This document shows positions 1 through 12,800 of a DNA stretch of 64,000 nucleotides, one piece after another. Each line of letters starts with the position of its first letter. Within the stretch, counting starts at the first letter, position 1. The stretch covers positions 12,906,197-12,970,196 of the forward strand of contig NC_133230.1 in NCBI RefSeq assembly GCF_040436345.1, in the 5' to 3' direction. Source of the stretch: Pagrus major (taxonomy: Eukaryota > Chordata > Actinopteri > Spariformes > Sparidae). Both the position numbers and the translations under genes were made by a program. The notes below the pieces were generated by a model. The model was not told the origin of the DNA. It made no database searches and was given only the letters and a program-made list of their open reading frames with translations.

Positions 1-946
1 AAGGTGAGCATTTTGGTGGGTAAATAGGCGGCAGGCGCCGACGGCTTTAGAGGACTTTGTGTGATTCACTGTGATAAAGTCAGTCGGAGCCAGAGGGGCT
101 GAGAGGAGAGACCTGTCAATCAACCTGCACACAGCAGCTCAGTCTACCAACACCTCTGGTTTCCAGCGCCAGGTATTAAAAAAGGCTTTGTTGATAACAT
201 GGAAAATTAAATGTGCTTCTAATGAGGCTGCGTTTTGTGCTGTAATCATGTTATTGCAGAGATTAAATTAAAGTCTTGGACGCTCAACTTTCCCTCCAAT
301 CTGTGGTTATCAAAGTGGTGCAATTTTCAGCGGTTGTTCCTGTCTGTTAAACAGAAAGAGTTTGATTTTTCTTCTCGTATACTTTTACGTCTGTGTGTCA
401 GTGTTCTGGAGGGGTCCAGACAAGGCTCTGTTGTTTTCCAGCGACGCCTGACTGTTGGACAGCAGCCCTCCATCGGTCTCTGTGGCCGCAAGTCGGTCCT
501 GACGAAGCCAAACAGCAAAATCTGTAGTGAAAACAATTTTAGGAGAAGTATTGTTGGCTCATAAAGTGGAAGTTAAAGGAGCTATTTTTGGGCATTCAGG
601 GTTGAAAAGTCCCCGTTGATTGTGAAAGGACAGGAACTCACCGGGTTGAATCATCTGTACATAAGTCAAAAACATGAAGACATAAGATAACGAGTTTTTG
701 TCAGTTTACTTTCACATTGTTGGTCAACAATATTTCAGCTCAACTGGGGAATATGTAAACAGGTGTAGTCTCCATTTTCCAACTCAGAAAACACAAAAAT
801 ACATTTTTAAATCAAGATTAATTCAAAACCTCCCTGAAAAAACACATTTCTTTTGGGAATCCTCTCAAAACTCAGCGCATTAAAGGATAACTCCACCAAT
901 TTTATTCTTTAAAGTGTGTGTATGTGTGTGAAGCTGCAGTGTTTCA

Positions 947-1112
947 GTTGCATTGTGGGTAATGTAGGCTCCAGCGTGTGGAATAAAAAAGACGATATCT
1001 CTGATTCTGCTGTATCGACTTTGAACATTTATTTTCATAATGAGTCCAACATTGTTCTAGAAGAGGAATGTAGACCAGTGGACTGTTTTTCCTACATTAC
1101 CCACAATGCAAC
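947..1112. repeat. Inverted-repeat element (hairpin MITE-like)
   Basis: Perfect 22-bp arms lie at 947-968 and 1091-1112; the left arm begins GTTGCATTGTGGGTAATG. The span is 166 bp, inside a larger block that looks like a dispersed fish repeat (GGATAACTCCACCAATTTTA at about 886). Confidence 0.75.
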
Positions 1113-3096
1113 TCAGCCACTGACTGACATCACTGGAGGCAGTTAGTGGCAAGATAGCTGTAAACATCTAGGATATGACTCATGGCCTGTCGGAGGTGAG
1201 TTGTGCTACTTATTTATTGTTTTTAGGCGTTTTGTTTTGGTTTTAAGTTGCGATGACGAAGCGTTTGCGGTTTGTTGCGGCTTCTTCACTCTTAGCAACA
1301 AGATTCAGGTAACCAGAGCGAAGAGAGAACTGACGGACAAAACATTTCTCAGAGCGAACATAACTCAAGCTGACGGCCGTAATATAAACCCCAGAGTTAA
1401 CTCAGAATCATCAGAGAGACTCTGAAGTGCTCCAGAGGCTCCGTCCTCCTCTTTGAAACTCTGTAAGCAGACTTCTGGGTCGTCGTATTTGTGGAGATAA
1501 TTTTTGTTGACTTGAAATCCAAACCCTGACCTTTGCCCTTCAAAACACCGGACTCGATCTTGTTTACTACTGCAGCGGTGTTGATGACAGGCTGCGAGCG
1601 TTGACTCATGCTGCATGTGGTGTGGTGTGCTCTGAAGAGGAAAAACAGCCATTCTCCTTGTTTTCAAGTGCAAACACAGCACGCAGACACATGTTCGCTC
1701 CCCTCAAATGATTATGGAGGACCGATGCGGGCTTCCTCCGCTGATAATCCCCTCTCGTATTACCCTAAAGCCTCCCGCGGAGAGAAAGGTTCCTGTGCGT
1801 CTCGTCCAGGATGCCTCCTCGGGGGTTGGCATGCCAGCGCTGCAGCGCAAATCCAGATTGGGGACTGGTTATTTTCCCTTCATGTGGTGTTGGGGCTCTG
1901 GTATATAAAGGCACACTGAGGTCTGGCTCTCGTTGCTTCTCCGGCTGTTTGGTTTGATGCTGCGGCCTTGTCCTTGGGTGACCCTTTTTGGGGAGGGAGG
2001 GTGAGCTGGGACCCTCCTCTCGGCCTCTTCAAGGCCTCCCGAAGCCGGGGACCGCGTGGGACAGATGCCTCCAGCTCTCGGGCCACACAAAGAGGCCTCC
2101 TCACATGGAGGCCAGCTTTAATCACTCCATTCTTCATCTTCAGCTCTGAAAGGTGCGTCTGTTTCACCAGTTTCTCCCCAGCGTTCCCGTTTCCGCCGTG
2201 CTTCCCCCCCCTCTCTGACTCAGGCGCTGAGGTCGCGGCGTTCAAAGATGGGTTGGGTTCAGAGTTCAAAGATCTGCGCCCGAGCTTCTTATCTGCTCCC
2301 ACCAGACGGCCTTTTCATTCCTCACTTCCTGGCTCATGGTGCTGTGGAGGTGTGCTTCCTTGTATGGGCATTTCCTGCATTCACTGTGTCATACCCATAG
2401 ATCCAATCTGCCCCGTTGGTGCCATAAAAAGGTAGAGTTTCAACAAAAGGTTTAATTGACTCCCACACAGCTCAAGGAAGTGCACCGATAGCTGTTTATG
2501 GGCGACGAGGGCGTGCTATCTACCTCGATAAAAGTCTTCTTTGGAAGTAACCAGGTTATGTGTAATGAATGGCTTGTTTGTTTGCCTCTGCCATATTTTC
2601 TCTGCCTAATCATGCGCACGACAATCTCAGCAGCAGATAAGTGAGTTATTTCTTCCTGGAGCGAGCCAGCTCCTTCAGACGCTTGTCTGCTCGCCATTGT
2701 CGCAGTCGTGATGAATCGCCGGCCCATGAGGTTTGACCGAGGGGGCAAGGTTATAAATCAGTTGTACCAAAAAGTAATCTGCTCTTGCGGTGCAGCATAC
2801 CGAGAGACCGAGAGGACTTTCTCCCCTTGAAAGTTTAGAGCAGAGAGTGTGATAAATGAGCAGAAGTCGGAGAGAAGACAGGAAATGCTTTGCTGAAAGT
2901 TAACATTTTAGCTGCACGGCTTTAGAGACGGTAATTACCCAAACCCAAGTTGACTTTCAAATTACCTTTTTTTTATCCAACCAGCTGCCCAAAACCCAAA
3001 GAGATTCTGTGTCTTGTAATAGGAGGCAAAGAAAAACAGAAAATACTCGCATCTAAAAGCATTTTAAAGCCACACCACACCAGCTCTGTGGATGGA

Positions 3097-3360
3097 TGTC
3101 AGCCTGTCGCTTCAGTACATACTGAAATATCTCGACCACTATCGGGTGGATTGGAGGGAAACTTGGTGCAAACATTCACGTTGCCCAGAGGATGATTCAG
3201 ACTAACTTTGGTGATCCCCTGACTTTTACTGTCGGGACACCGTGAGGTTACATTTGTGATTTTTAGTGGAACAACTGTTGGATGGACATAAATTCATGTT
3301 CCCTTCAGGATGGATTGAATTAATTTCCCTGATATTCCCTCGAGTTCGATCATCAGGTCA
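3097..3360 (+). repeat. Dispersed teleost repeat, degraded
   Basis: The phrases ATATCTCGACCACTATCGGG, TGGATTGGAGGGAAACTTGG, TTTGGTGATCCCCTGACTTT and CATCAGGTCAAATTT match a repeat common in percomorph introns. Family assignment is from memory. Weak related fragments occur near 39660-39790 and 52985-53110. Confidence 0.6.
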
Positions 3361-3508
3361 AATTTCCAATGTGTCAAGAATTTATGACCAAATACCTTGA
3401 AAATGAGTCAGAGCAACAAGCACACCACTTTGTTTTCTGTGGTGCCAGGAGCCGAAAAAATCAGTTCCAATGGAAAAATAGTAATTCCCACATGAATGTT
3501 TTTAAAGA

Positions 3509-3573
3509 GCTCAATGTTTCGGTCCCACAGACCTTTTCTCCTGTCTTGTGAAAGGTCTCTGTGACCGAAACAT
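3509..3573. repeat. Imperfect hairpin
   Basis: ATGTTTCGGTC with CAGACCTTTTC pairs with GAAAGGTCTCTGTGACC and GAAACAT downstream. It is a short foldback, probably the remnant of a mobile element end. Confidence 0.6.
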
Positions 3574-5629
3574 CAACCTTTTTAAAATAAGTCAATGCAG
3601 AGGTAAAATAAATATATATATCTGTGCAGGAATGACTATTTTTCATTACAAATACCTGAAAAAAACTAGAGCCAAGTTAATTGATTGCGGATGCCATCGT
3701 TCTCTTAAAAGGATTTTTAAAAAATGCTAAAATGAGTCACCAAATATACCACGGAGGATCGCTCAAGTAAGATCTATGTGTGGGAAACACTGGGCTAATG
3801 AGCAGATGTACAGGGAGGCGGGAAAAAGACAAAGACAGGAAGTGTGAAACAAGACATGACACATGAGGATAAAACCCACAAAATAAGACTGTAAACCATG
3901 TAACTATGTATAAAACAATTGCTACTAGTTTGCTGATGTCTCGGTAGCTAGCTAGCTAGCAAGCTAAGTTGTTTTTGCAGATTTGTGCATGGCAGTCCTG
4001 CATTTTGATGTATTTCAATGTTACATTCCCCCTTTGATGGCATATAACACCTGAAATCTCACTAAAGTCCAGCAGGAACGTTGCTACACTTGTTACCGCT
4101 CTTCTAATATCAGTTCAGACCGGCAGGATAGGAGCACCGGTTGCTAACGTTAGCCTATAAAGCGCCGATAGAGTCCAGGTTATGAAGCAGTGGTCTTTTA
4201 TTTTGACAGCGTGAAGTTGTGAATGAATTGCGAGCGTCCATGTTTTTCGAAGACGCCATATTGACACCATTGACGAGAACTGATGATGTATGAGTGCCTT
4301 GAAGGGTCGTCCCATTTCTTAGGGGGAGATTTCAACCACCACCAGTCGAAAAACAAGGGATAAGCTGGAGCCTTAGTCTTATTTCCTATTAAGGTTTATG
4401 CTTTAGGGTCATGTCTCATTTCACATTATCCCCTTTCTTCTTCTTCGAGGATTGTCTCATGATATTGTCTTCCTAGAAAGTAAACACAGACTGTCAAATA
4501 CATCTTTTAACATCACGTCTCTTCAGATAATCGCGCCGCCCGGATTTAAGACGCTGCTTTGATCAGCGAGGATGAAGGATGATCCCTATTAGTGCTCAAA
4601 TCAGTGTGTTCCCTTTTAATGCCCCTCATTAAGCGAGCTGTCTGTTTGGGTTTAGCCAACTTGGACGCGTCACGGAGAGACGGCCCGAAAGCCTCGCAGG
4701 ATTCACCAGTTAATTACCTGCATTAATTAGTTTGGCACTTTAATAGGCTGCCGCGGCTCCGAGTGGCTGAGGGGGGAACGTTATCGAGCAAAATGGACCA
4801 CAACAGTGTTGAGAGACGTCTTTTTTGTGCTGTGATTCAGCAAAGCAGAGAAAAAGGGCAGGTTACTACAGAGCAGGAACACACCCTACATTTAGGAGAT
4901 GCTGTCATATACAAAAACACCACTCTTGCCTCATATACGAGTGATATCGCGGTTAGATCGCCGCACCTGGTGATTCAGATGTTATTTATCTTTGACATTA
5001 GAAGGTGAGGCTGTACGCACGGAGGTAGAAGCTGAGAGAGGTCGACTTAGATGGATTGATAAGAGGACAAGAGAGGAGATGATGTGACGGATGGATGAAA
5101 TTCAATAGCGAGCCACTCTGACGGGCAGTGTCATCGTGACCCGTCTTTTATAAGCAGTGAAAAGCCTCGTTAGCGTTGTTGATTTGTGTCAGCGGGCCTT
5201 CGGCAGGGGGAGGAAGTGGCTGCGTGTGTGTGTGTGTCTGTAACCGATGAAAAGGTGTGAAATGACAATTTCCTGTGAAATCGTGCCACGCACATGTGGC
5301 TCACCCACAGGCGACGGTGCAGAAGTGAACCTCGTGACATTACTGAAAATATAATGACAGTAATGAGATTTTCTTCCGATGTCAGTGGACAGATGTGTGA
5401 AAGAAGAACTGACATGAAGTGTTTCGACGAGGCCGAGCGCCAAAACAGCTTCAGTGCTGAAGACTTTGAACTCTAGTTGAGTGATCGGCGCCATTTTGTG
5501 CCAGAATACAACCCTTTAATCAGTGTTTTGATGTGAGATCTGGTGACTGCAAAGGCCACAGCGTATGATTCTCATCTTTCTAATGGTGAAACCTCTCAGT
5601 GATGACTTTTTTCTTCGCCTATGTCCGTT

Positions 5630-5850
5630 TGTTGGTTTGTTGGTTTGTCAGCATGATTACACAAAAACTACTGAACACATTTCCACAAAACTTAACTGGA
5701 AAATGGATCTCAGCCCAGAATAGATCCCATTAACTTTTGGTGTGGATCCAGATAAAGGGATGGATCCAGGAATTTGCAAAATAGGGTGTTTTTTTCCACA
5801 TTTTAGTTAATTTTTAAGGGAATAATACATGGATCTTGATGAAAACATAC
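5630..5850 (+). repeat. Dispersed repeat family A, copy 1
   Basis: It carries GATTACACAAAAACTACTGA, CAGCCCAGAATAGATCCCAT and GGATCCAGGAATTT. The same order of blocks recurs at 6950-7200 and, reversed, at 62686-62880. Confidence 0.75.
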
Positions 5851-6949
5851 AACATAGTGTTTTAAAATCAATTATTTGACACATAGGAAGCCATCTTGGA
5901 TCTAGAGTGATGTGCCTCACTTGGTAAAACAACAATAGAGTAATTTCATCACAATATGATTCAGCTGAAAGTTGATAGTCGATAGTGTTTTCGACGTGAC
6001 GCTCTGCTCATCAGCACGTACATCTAAGAGAAGCTGATGAGGCAGCTGTTGATGTCATGACGACACCTCTCAAATGAAGTAAAGCTAAAAAGTTCCTACC
6101 TGCCAAAACTTGAGCCGGCCAGGATGCAAAGTAAACACAGTGCTGCTGAAAGAGCCGTGAGTCACTCACCAGAACTCGTAGGAGCGTTAACAAGCCATCT
6201 ATTTGTCTCCTCGGGGCACCAGTTTGAACCTGATCCCTCTTTAGTCACTGTGCCTCCTCCATGAAGGAATCTGAAGAGTCTATCACCAGAGCGGGAACAA
6301 ATGTTTGCTCAGTCATGATGTCATCGCTCTCTGAAAGCCATCGCAAGAGCCAACCTCATTGGACGTGGCAAATATTTACCCACCAGCAATTACAGCCAGC
6401 GCCGAGCGGCCTCAGCAGCAACAGCCTGCTGGGTAAACAGAGGCGGAGATGGGAAATAAATGAGCAGTGTGCATCTGGCGGCGGGTTGAGAGGAGCCGCT
6501 GATGGGACGAGCGCTTCTCAAAGCGATGACACGTACCTGTGGAAAAGGTCAGCGAGGTCCGTGACGGACACCTCGCTGCCATCTGCATGTGGCAGCTGAG
6601 TCCAGACAGCCCGTTATCGTCAGCACGCAGGCCCGACCCGCAGGGACGGCAGCCGGTTAGAGTGACCTTTAACTAAGCTGCACTTTGCTGTTACTTAGTG
6701 AAAGACTGGCTCCCGGTCTGCCGTGTCTGGTTACACGTCTGCCTTTTTTAAATCCTGAAAAATGAAAATACAATATGTAGAAGTTCGTGATGCAGCTCTC
6801 AAAATTAAGGCACTTAAATGCACAGTATGTAATTTCTGCAGCCATGGAGTCTCATTGATGACATCATGAAGTAGCGTGGGATCATGGGAGTTGTTGTCTT
6901 TATTTTAGATAACCACCATTGCAGATTAAAATCTATCTATCTATCTTTT

Positions 6950-7200
6950 TTTTCACGTTTGTTTGTCCGTTTGTTTGTTTGTTTGTTGGTTGGTTTGTCA
7001 GCAGAATTACACAAAAACTACCAAACAGATTTTCACTAAAGTTGGATGGAGAACGGGTCTTAGCCCTAAATAGACCCAACTAACTTGTGTTGCAGATCCG
7101 GATAAGTTACTGATCCAGGAAGCTTTTCCTTTTATGTCACCTTGCGAGACAAGGTGTTTTTTTGACCTTTGTAATTGATTTCTCAGGGAATAATGATTGG
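6950..7200 (+). repeat. Dispersed repeat family A, copy 2
   Basis: Same family as 5630-5850 (AATTACACAAAAACTACC, CCTAAATAGACCCAACTAAC, TGATCCAGGAAGC). It is preceded by a (CTAT)n tract at about 6931-6944 and a GTTT-rich run. Confidence 0.75.
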
Positions 7201-9412
7201 TGTGATACAGGGCTGTAAAATGTGATACTGGATTACTGGCTTGATTGAATTCACTGTTGGGCTTTGGCTGAGGTATGCAAAACTTGCCTTAGAATTGTCA
7301 CATTTTTAAGTTTTCTTTCATATCAAAGTAATCCAGTGATAGTTTTCTGTACATCTATGTATATACTGCAAAAAGAAACTGCTAATAGTTAATTCGGCAT
7401 ACTTTTTCAAAACATTTAAATAAATACAGGCCTATAAAATCCCATAAAGGCTCCATTTTGGGGCGGTTTCAGTTGATTCTTTAAGCACAGTCTCAGACCT
7501 TGAAAACCTCTGACTGGATCATATGACCCACACTATATTTTCATTCAACAAATGAAAAATAACGTGGTTTCCATCACTGTTCTGCAAATATACTACAAAG
7601 CAGATACAACATCTTTTTCTTGTAGTTTTAACAGCCTGCAGTTGTGCGAGCGTCGGTGCGTGACAGGAGCCCGAAGCAGCGAGTCTATTTATTCCCCCGC
7701 TGGTTTATTTCAGAGCTCGGTCTGACGCGTTTAAAACCCCTTCGGTGTATGTTTCAGCGCTGACCCCACAGGCCCTGTTGGGATGATGTATGCACGGACA
7801 GGAATGCCAACAATGAACACCTTAAATCACCACGGCCTTGTTCAGATCGGGTCTTATGAGAACCATATGGACTACTGTTAGTCAGACTCCGGCTCAGATG
7901 AATGGCATTCCTTTCCATACTAGGCGACGGACTCTCATTTTCCGTTCCTCTCACTTTCCACCTCTGTTACCTTTTTTCATAAATCTCTTTTACAAACCAG
8001 TCGCCCTCCTCCTCATCCTCCTCCTCCTCTTCTTCCTCTGAAACATTAATCCCTTTCTGAGTTGGCCGAGGGAACGGCTCCTACTGCTCACGCTCCGATA
8101 AACGTCTCCACAGTTCGGGAGGATGGTATTAGGATATTAACTCCGGCTATACGGCGACTCATGAGAGGATACGGGGGCTAAAGTCTTATAACCTCCCCGG
8201 AGACTTTCCCCTCTGCCAGGAAGCCATGCGCATGGTTCCTATTTTCGAGCCCTGCTAATGAACCCTTGCTTGCTCTAGTGTGGCGATGCTGGTGCGTGGG
8301 GGCAGGAGAGGACTACTGGGCTCAGCGAAGGACATTCCCAGCATTCCTCTGTCTGTCTGACGCGGCAAGGAGGTCTGCAGCTCTGCTTTTAGGGGTGACG
8401 ACGGCGAGGAGGGGGGGGGGGAGGGGATGGAAACACTGGGATTAGGAGGTGTGGAGGGACTGCTTAGCACTGACGGGTGTACGTGAAAGAGTAGGAGTAG
8501 AGTCTGTGTTTGTGTTTTTCTTTTCTGCACCGCGGTGTAAAATATTTTAAAGGTGTATTAAATCCCACAGCGCAAAAATGACAAGGTTGTTCATCAACAC
8601 CAAACACCAGCGAGCGCTTCACCAGGCTCTGAGATGTCGCCATCGAGCCAGCGCGACAGTAAACTCATTTTTATATCCTCTTCCAGTCATAAAATGTTCT
8701 CCTCGCTCGCTGAAAAGCAGCATTTAAAGTTTCTTACTGTTGTTACAAAGATCTGCTGCAGTTTGACTTCTGCTCATTTTACTGCTCGACTGAATCACAT
8801 TAGTTTTATGTAGTTTTTTATTATCCACACTGCAGATTTTGTGACGGGCTATTCAGTCCTGCCACAGGAAATATAACTCAGCTTTTAGGTCTGTGTTTAG
8901 TGTTTTCTTGCTTTCCTTTCGTACTAATTGAAGTCGAATTACTAAACGGTAAACTTTACTTGGTCTGTTTTGACCATTAGCTAATTAGCTAGCTTTGGCT
9001 ACAGACTTCTCTCTCTTGTTCCTTATATTTCAGTTTTATTCCTTCAAAGAGAAACTTTATAACTCTTAACTGAAGACAAAAAAACTACAATCTTGAAATC
9101 AAACATGAATTAATACATTTCTTTCCAATAAAAGGCACGAGCTACTGTTACTGTGCTTTACGTTGCTAATGCAGGCTAATGGTAGCTAGCTTAAGTTAGC
9201 AAACTTTAGACAGATGTTGCTGCTTATATCTCTGCAATTTGTATATTTCTGGCTTCACTTTGGGCTCTGAGAAATTCTGTTTTATTTTTCTTTATTTTCT
9301 GACATTTTATTGACAAAACAAGCGATGGAGCGTGTGAGTTTCATCCCTGCTGCAGTATTCTGCGGTGTTTCTGCCTGGGTATCATACAGTAGTAGGCCCG
9401 TAGAGCTGACAG

Positions 9413-9475
9413 GAACCGGTCCCTGGTGGGACTCGAACCAGATGTCTTAAAAAGCAACTGACTAAACAGACCGTC
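9413..9475 (-). repeat. tRNA-like fragment, probably an old SINE head
   Basis: The minus strand has an exact B-box core GGTTCGAGTCC flanked by CCACCAGGG, and an A-box-like TTTAGTCAGTTG only about 20 nt upstream. The spacing is too short and the D-arm is not convincing for a working tRNA. Confidence 0.35.
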
Positions 9476-9807
9476 TGCTCTGCGGCTCCAGGTCTCTGTT
9501 TATCTCTCCGTTTCCTGGGTCCTTTACAAATAGCCTGAAACAGGGAGGATGTTGGTCCGTCTCTGTTGTCAGAACATATCCGCCTCAACTGTAATCACTT
9601 ATTTCCCCAGGTCACTCGAGGACTGGGAATGAAAATAGGCAAAAAACAATGGAGAACGAGGACAAATGTGCAGAGAGTCTGAGAGCTGGGTGGTGGGATG
9701 AAGCGTGTTGTACTGTGTCTTTGTCCTGAACGCTGCTGAGCCCCAGGTGTCGTTTTTTAGACAGCAGCTCTGATTGTTTGTCTCACCTCCCCGCTGTGAT
9801 TGGACAG

Positions 9808-12800
9808 GTGGTGACCCCGACCAGAGTGGGACAGTCTTACACCTACAGCCCCGGCCAGCACAACCAGCAGGACCTCTATGATGTCCCACCCAGCAGATCA
9901 CAGGGGGTAGGTGTCTCATGTTCCCACAGCATGTACAGTCTGAACTCCTGTCCACCTAAAGAGCTAAAAATAGTCTGAATGGCCCCTCAGTGTACAATGT
10001 GATGGATTTCAAAGGGGTTACGTGACATTTTCAGCTAAATTTACAGTGACATGTAGTCTGAACCCCCTCCTGAGGAACTCAAATGTAATTATAAACAAAA
10101 AGAAAAGAAGATTATTAAATGAAAAAAGGTTTAAAGCAACATGTCCCCTCACTTTGTCACTCTCTGCTCTGACCTGCTACTGTTAATCATTTGAAATAAA
10201 GTAAATGGGTCATTCAAACAAACCAGACACATTAGTCGTCACCACAGCAGGAGCTGTTTGAGTATTCGTCACAACCAGAAAGCTGTTTTCTTTTATCTTC
10301 AGTTGGTTCCGTATTTGAATCTACCACATATCCTGTTCTGTGCAGTGACCCAATTTTCTCAGAAAGGATCCCTGACAGTTAGTTTTGTCCCGTCATCTTG
10401 GTTTAAGCTGATAAACCCTGCAGTGCCTCTTCTGAGGGGCCGAGATGGGACCTTATTTCATAAAAAATATGTCTGGTAGTGAAAGGTGAGGGACAAATAC
10501 ATCTTTTGATAAGTTTACAGGACATTTACACTCAAGGAAACCTAATACCAGAACCTTGAAGACCCGGTGCCGTATATATTAGCTAAATAATACAACTGAC
10601 TAACTTTCCTTTTGCATGGCCGCAGCTTTAACTGTAAATATGATCAGACTTATTTCTGTGATTTCACCTCTTTCAGTCTTTTTTCTGTGTCGAGGTGTCG
10701 GCCATGTTGGCATTCACTGAGCAGTTTAACAAAAAAATGGTCGCATGTGGCACACAGGAAGAGGCAGGACGTCACCTCTCCATTGAATAAAGCTAGTTTT
10801 ATTGTATTGGTGTATATATTGTGATTATTAAAGCAAAACTAGAGGCGCTCCTACAAAATAAAAGGTTGCAATTTACCTTGAAAGTGCAGAATAAAAGAAT
10901 TTTAGTTTAAAAATTGAGCTAACGTTGCTGTTATGTCAAAGACGTCTATGCATGCTACTGCAGAGATATCCTCTGAAGTTAGCCCCGGCCTCTGTTCTCT
11001 CACAAAACCACTAACTGCACTGTTAACTGAGCTAACTCGCTAACAGCAGCTACAGTTAGCAGCAGTTTGAGGCTATTAATTAAAGGTTGATATGCAGCCC
11101 TTTATTAGTTTGGAGTATAATCTAATTAATATAATCTATTTAATCGTTCATCGTGGTCATAAATATGGCTTTTACATATTTGTTGTTAATCTCGTGTTTG
11201 CTTCATGTTTCAGGTGTACGATATCCCACCTGGTCAGATGTTCCCTGCTGCCAGAAACCAGGGAGTGTACGACGTCCCCCCGCCTCAGATGGACCCGCGG
11301 ACGCAAGGCGTTTACGACATCCCTCCGTCTTCACAAGGGGTAAGACAAAAATGTCAACAACCGGCCGATCCTGCACCACAACGAGAGGGCACATCAGTCA
11401 GACACTCCATTTATTTCAGTCAGATAATAAAAACTGAGGAAGCGGTGGCTGCTGCTGACCAGAAAATGTTATTTAATGTTTATTGATACAGTTCCTAGTA
11501 TTTCTCTTAATTGCCTGTAATAAATGAATAATACGTCAAATGTCATATTTAAGACGTTCCTGCGGCCGCTCTAAATGAAACCTTCGCCTGCCAGAAGAGT
11601 TTAACCAAAACTCCATGAGTATGGTTCTGAGTCTGAACTCTCCAGTCCAAGGACACAAACTCTTCTGTTTCCAGAGCCTCTAAGATTTCACCAGAGCCGA
11701 CCAGGCAGAGCGCCACCAGTTTGTTTGTAATAACCTGAAATATGCCGGGACCTGTTATTTGCGTCGCTCCTAATTACAGTTTGGGCAGGCCTGTCTAGCT
11801 GTAAAGGGTGCGTTTCAAGGCTGATGGAAATCACTCGCAGGCCACCGTTTTATTCACCCCGCCGCGCTCCCACCGTGCTCCGTGCCATGTACGTCAGAAC
11901 GCACACTCGGCCCTGTCAAAGTCAGGGGGAGGTTTTTTTTTTCTTTTTACTCTTGTGTCTGTGAGAGGAAGAAACTTTGAGGTTTTAAATATAGTACACG
12001 AGCCAGAAGCTCTTTCACTTCCTCAATCTGCAACTGCAGCGCTGCTGTGCAAACAGTATCCGGTGAAAACCCGCCGACATACGGTCCGGTTACATTTACA
12101 CTTTCCGGGTCAGTTTCCTGTAAGCTCTTAAATGTCATGTAATGAGAAAACTGGGTTTTTCCTAATGAGGGTGAGGGATTAGAGGAGCTAATTTCCCGCT
12201 GATTTCTCGCACATGTGTACATTTAATCAGCTTTCATTGCACGGAGAGATTCATCCTTGTGTTTAAAACCATTCAGTCCAGACGCCGACTGAAACCTCCA
12301 CACTAATAAGTAGCTGCTAGACGTCTAAAGTCATTTCGTTTTAACATCTGAGGAAAGGCTCTGGGGAAATTGAAGATAAAGTCCTTTACATGTTCGGTTG
12401 CTCATTATGTGATTAATGAGATTAATGAGGGGCAGCTCTTTTTCAGCAGTATACCGAGTACATTTACTCATCTAAAGCATTAAAGTCTACAGTATTAGTG
12501 TTTTAAAAAATACTTATATTCCAAGTTTAAATAAAGATAATGAAATAATATAATAAAGTGTTTGTTTCCTCCAAAAGAACGGCATTTTTATGGGGTTAAA
12601 CAAGCTCAAAAACTCATGAAACTTTGCACAAGTGGTGGAAATGTTCAGATTTATGGGTTTCAGCCATGGGCGGGGTAAAACGGCTCGCTAGCGCCCCCAA
12701 AAATGCAGCCCACTTGTCCAAAAAAGTCTCTTGTGGCTGTGAATCAGACATTTTGAATTAAGTGCTCATTTTTGGCACTTTGCACGTGTTGTGCTTGAAC

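Larger units (their letters stand above)
1..9807 (+). other. nedd9: nedd9 intron upstream of the first visible coding exon
   Basis: No SH3 or other Cas-family coding exon could be found here, and the open frames are short and unlike known proteins. The window opens with AAG followed by GTGAGC, which may be the end of the preceding exon and its donor site. The acceptor of the first clear exon is the AG at 9806-9807. The interval holds dispersed fish repeats (3097-3360, 5630-5850, 6950-7200), an inverted-repeat element (947-1112), a hairpin (3509-3573), a (CTAT)n tract near 6931, a GT tract near 5225 and a tRNA-like fragment near 9413. The rest shows nothing I can name. Confidence 0.7.

Noticed and set aside
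9413..9475. A functional tRNA gene on the minus strand
   Set aside because: The B box is good, but A-box spacing is too short and the D and anticodon arms do not fold. It is better read as an old SINE fragment.
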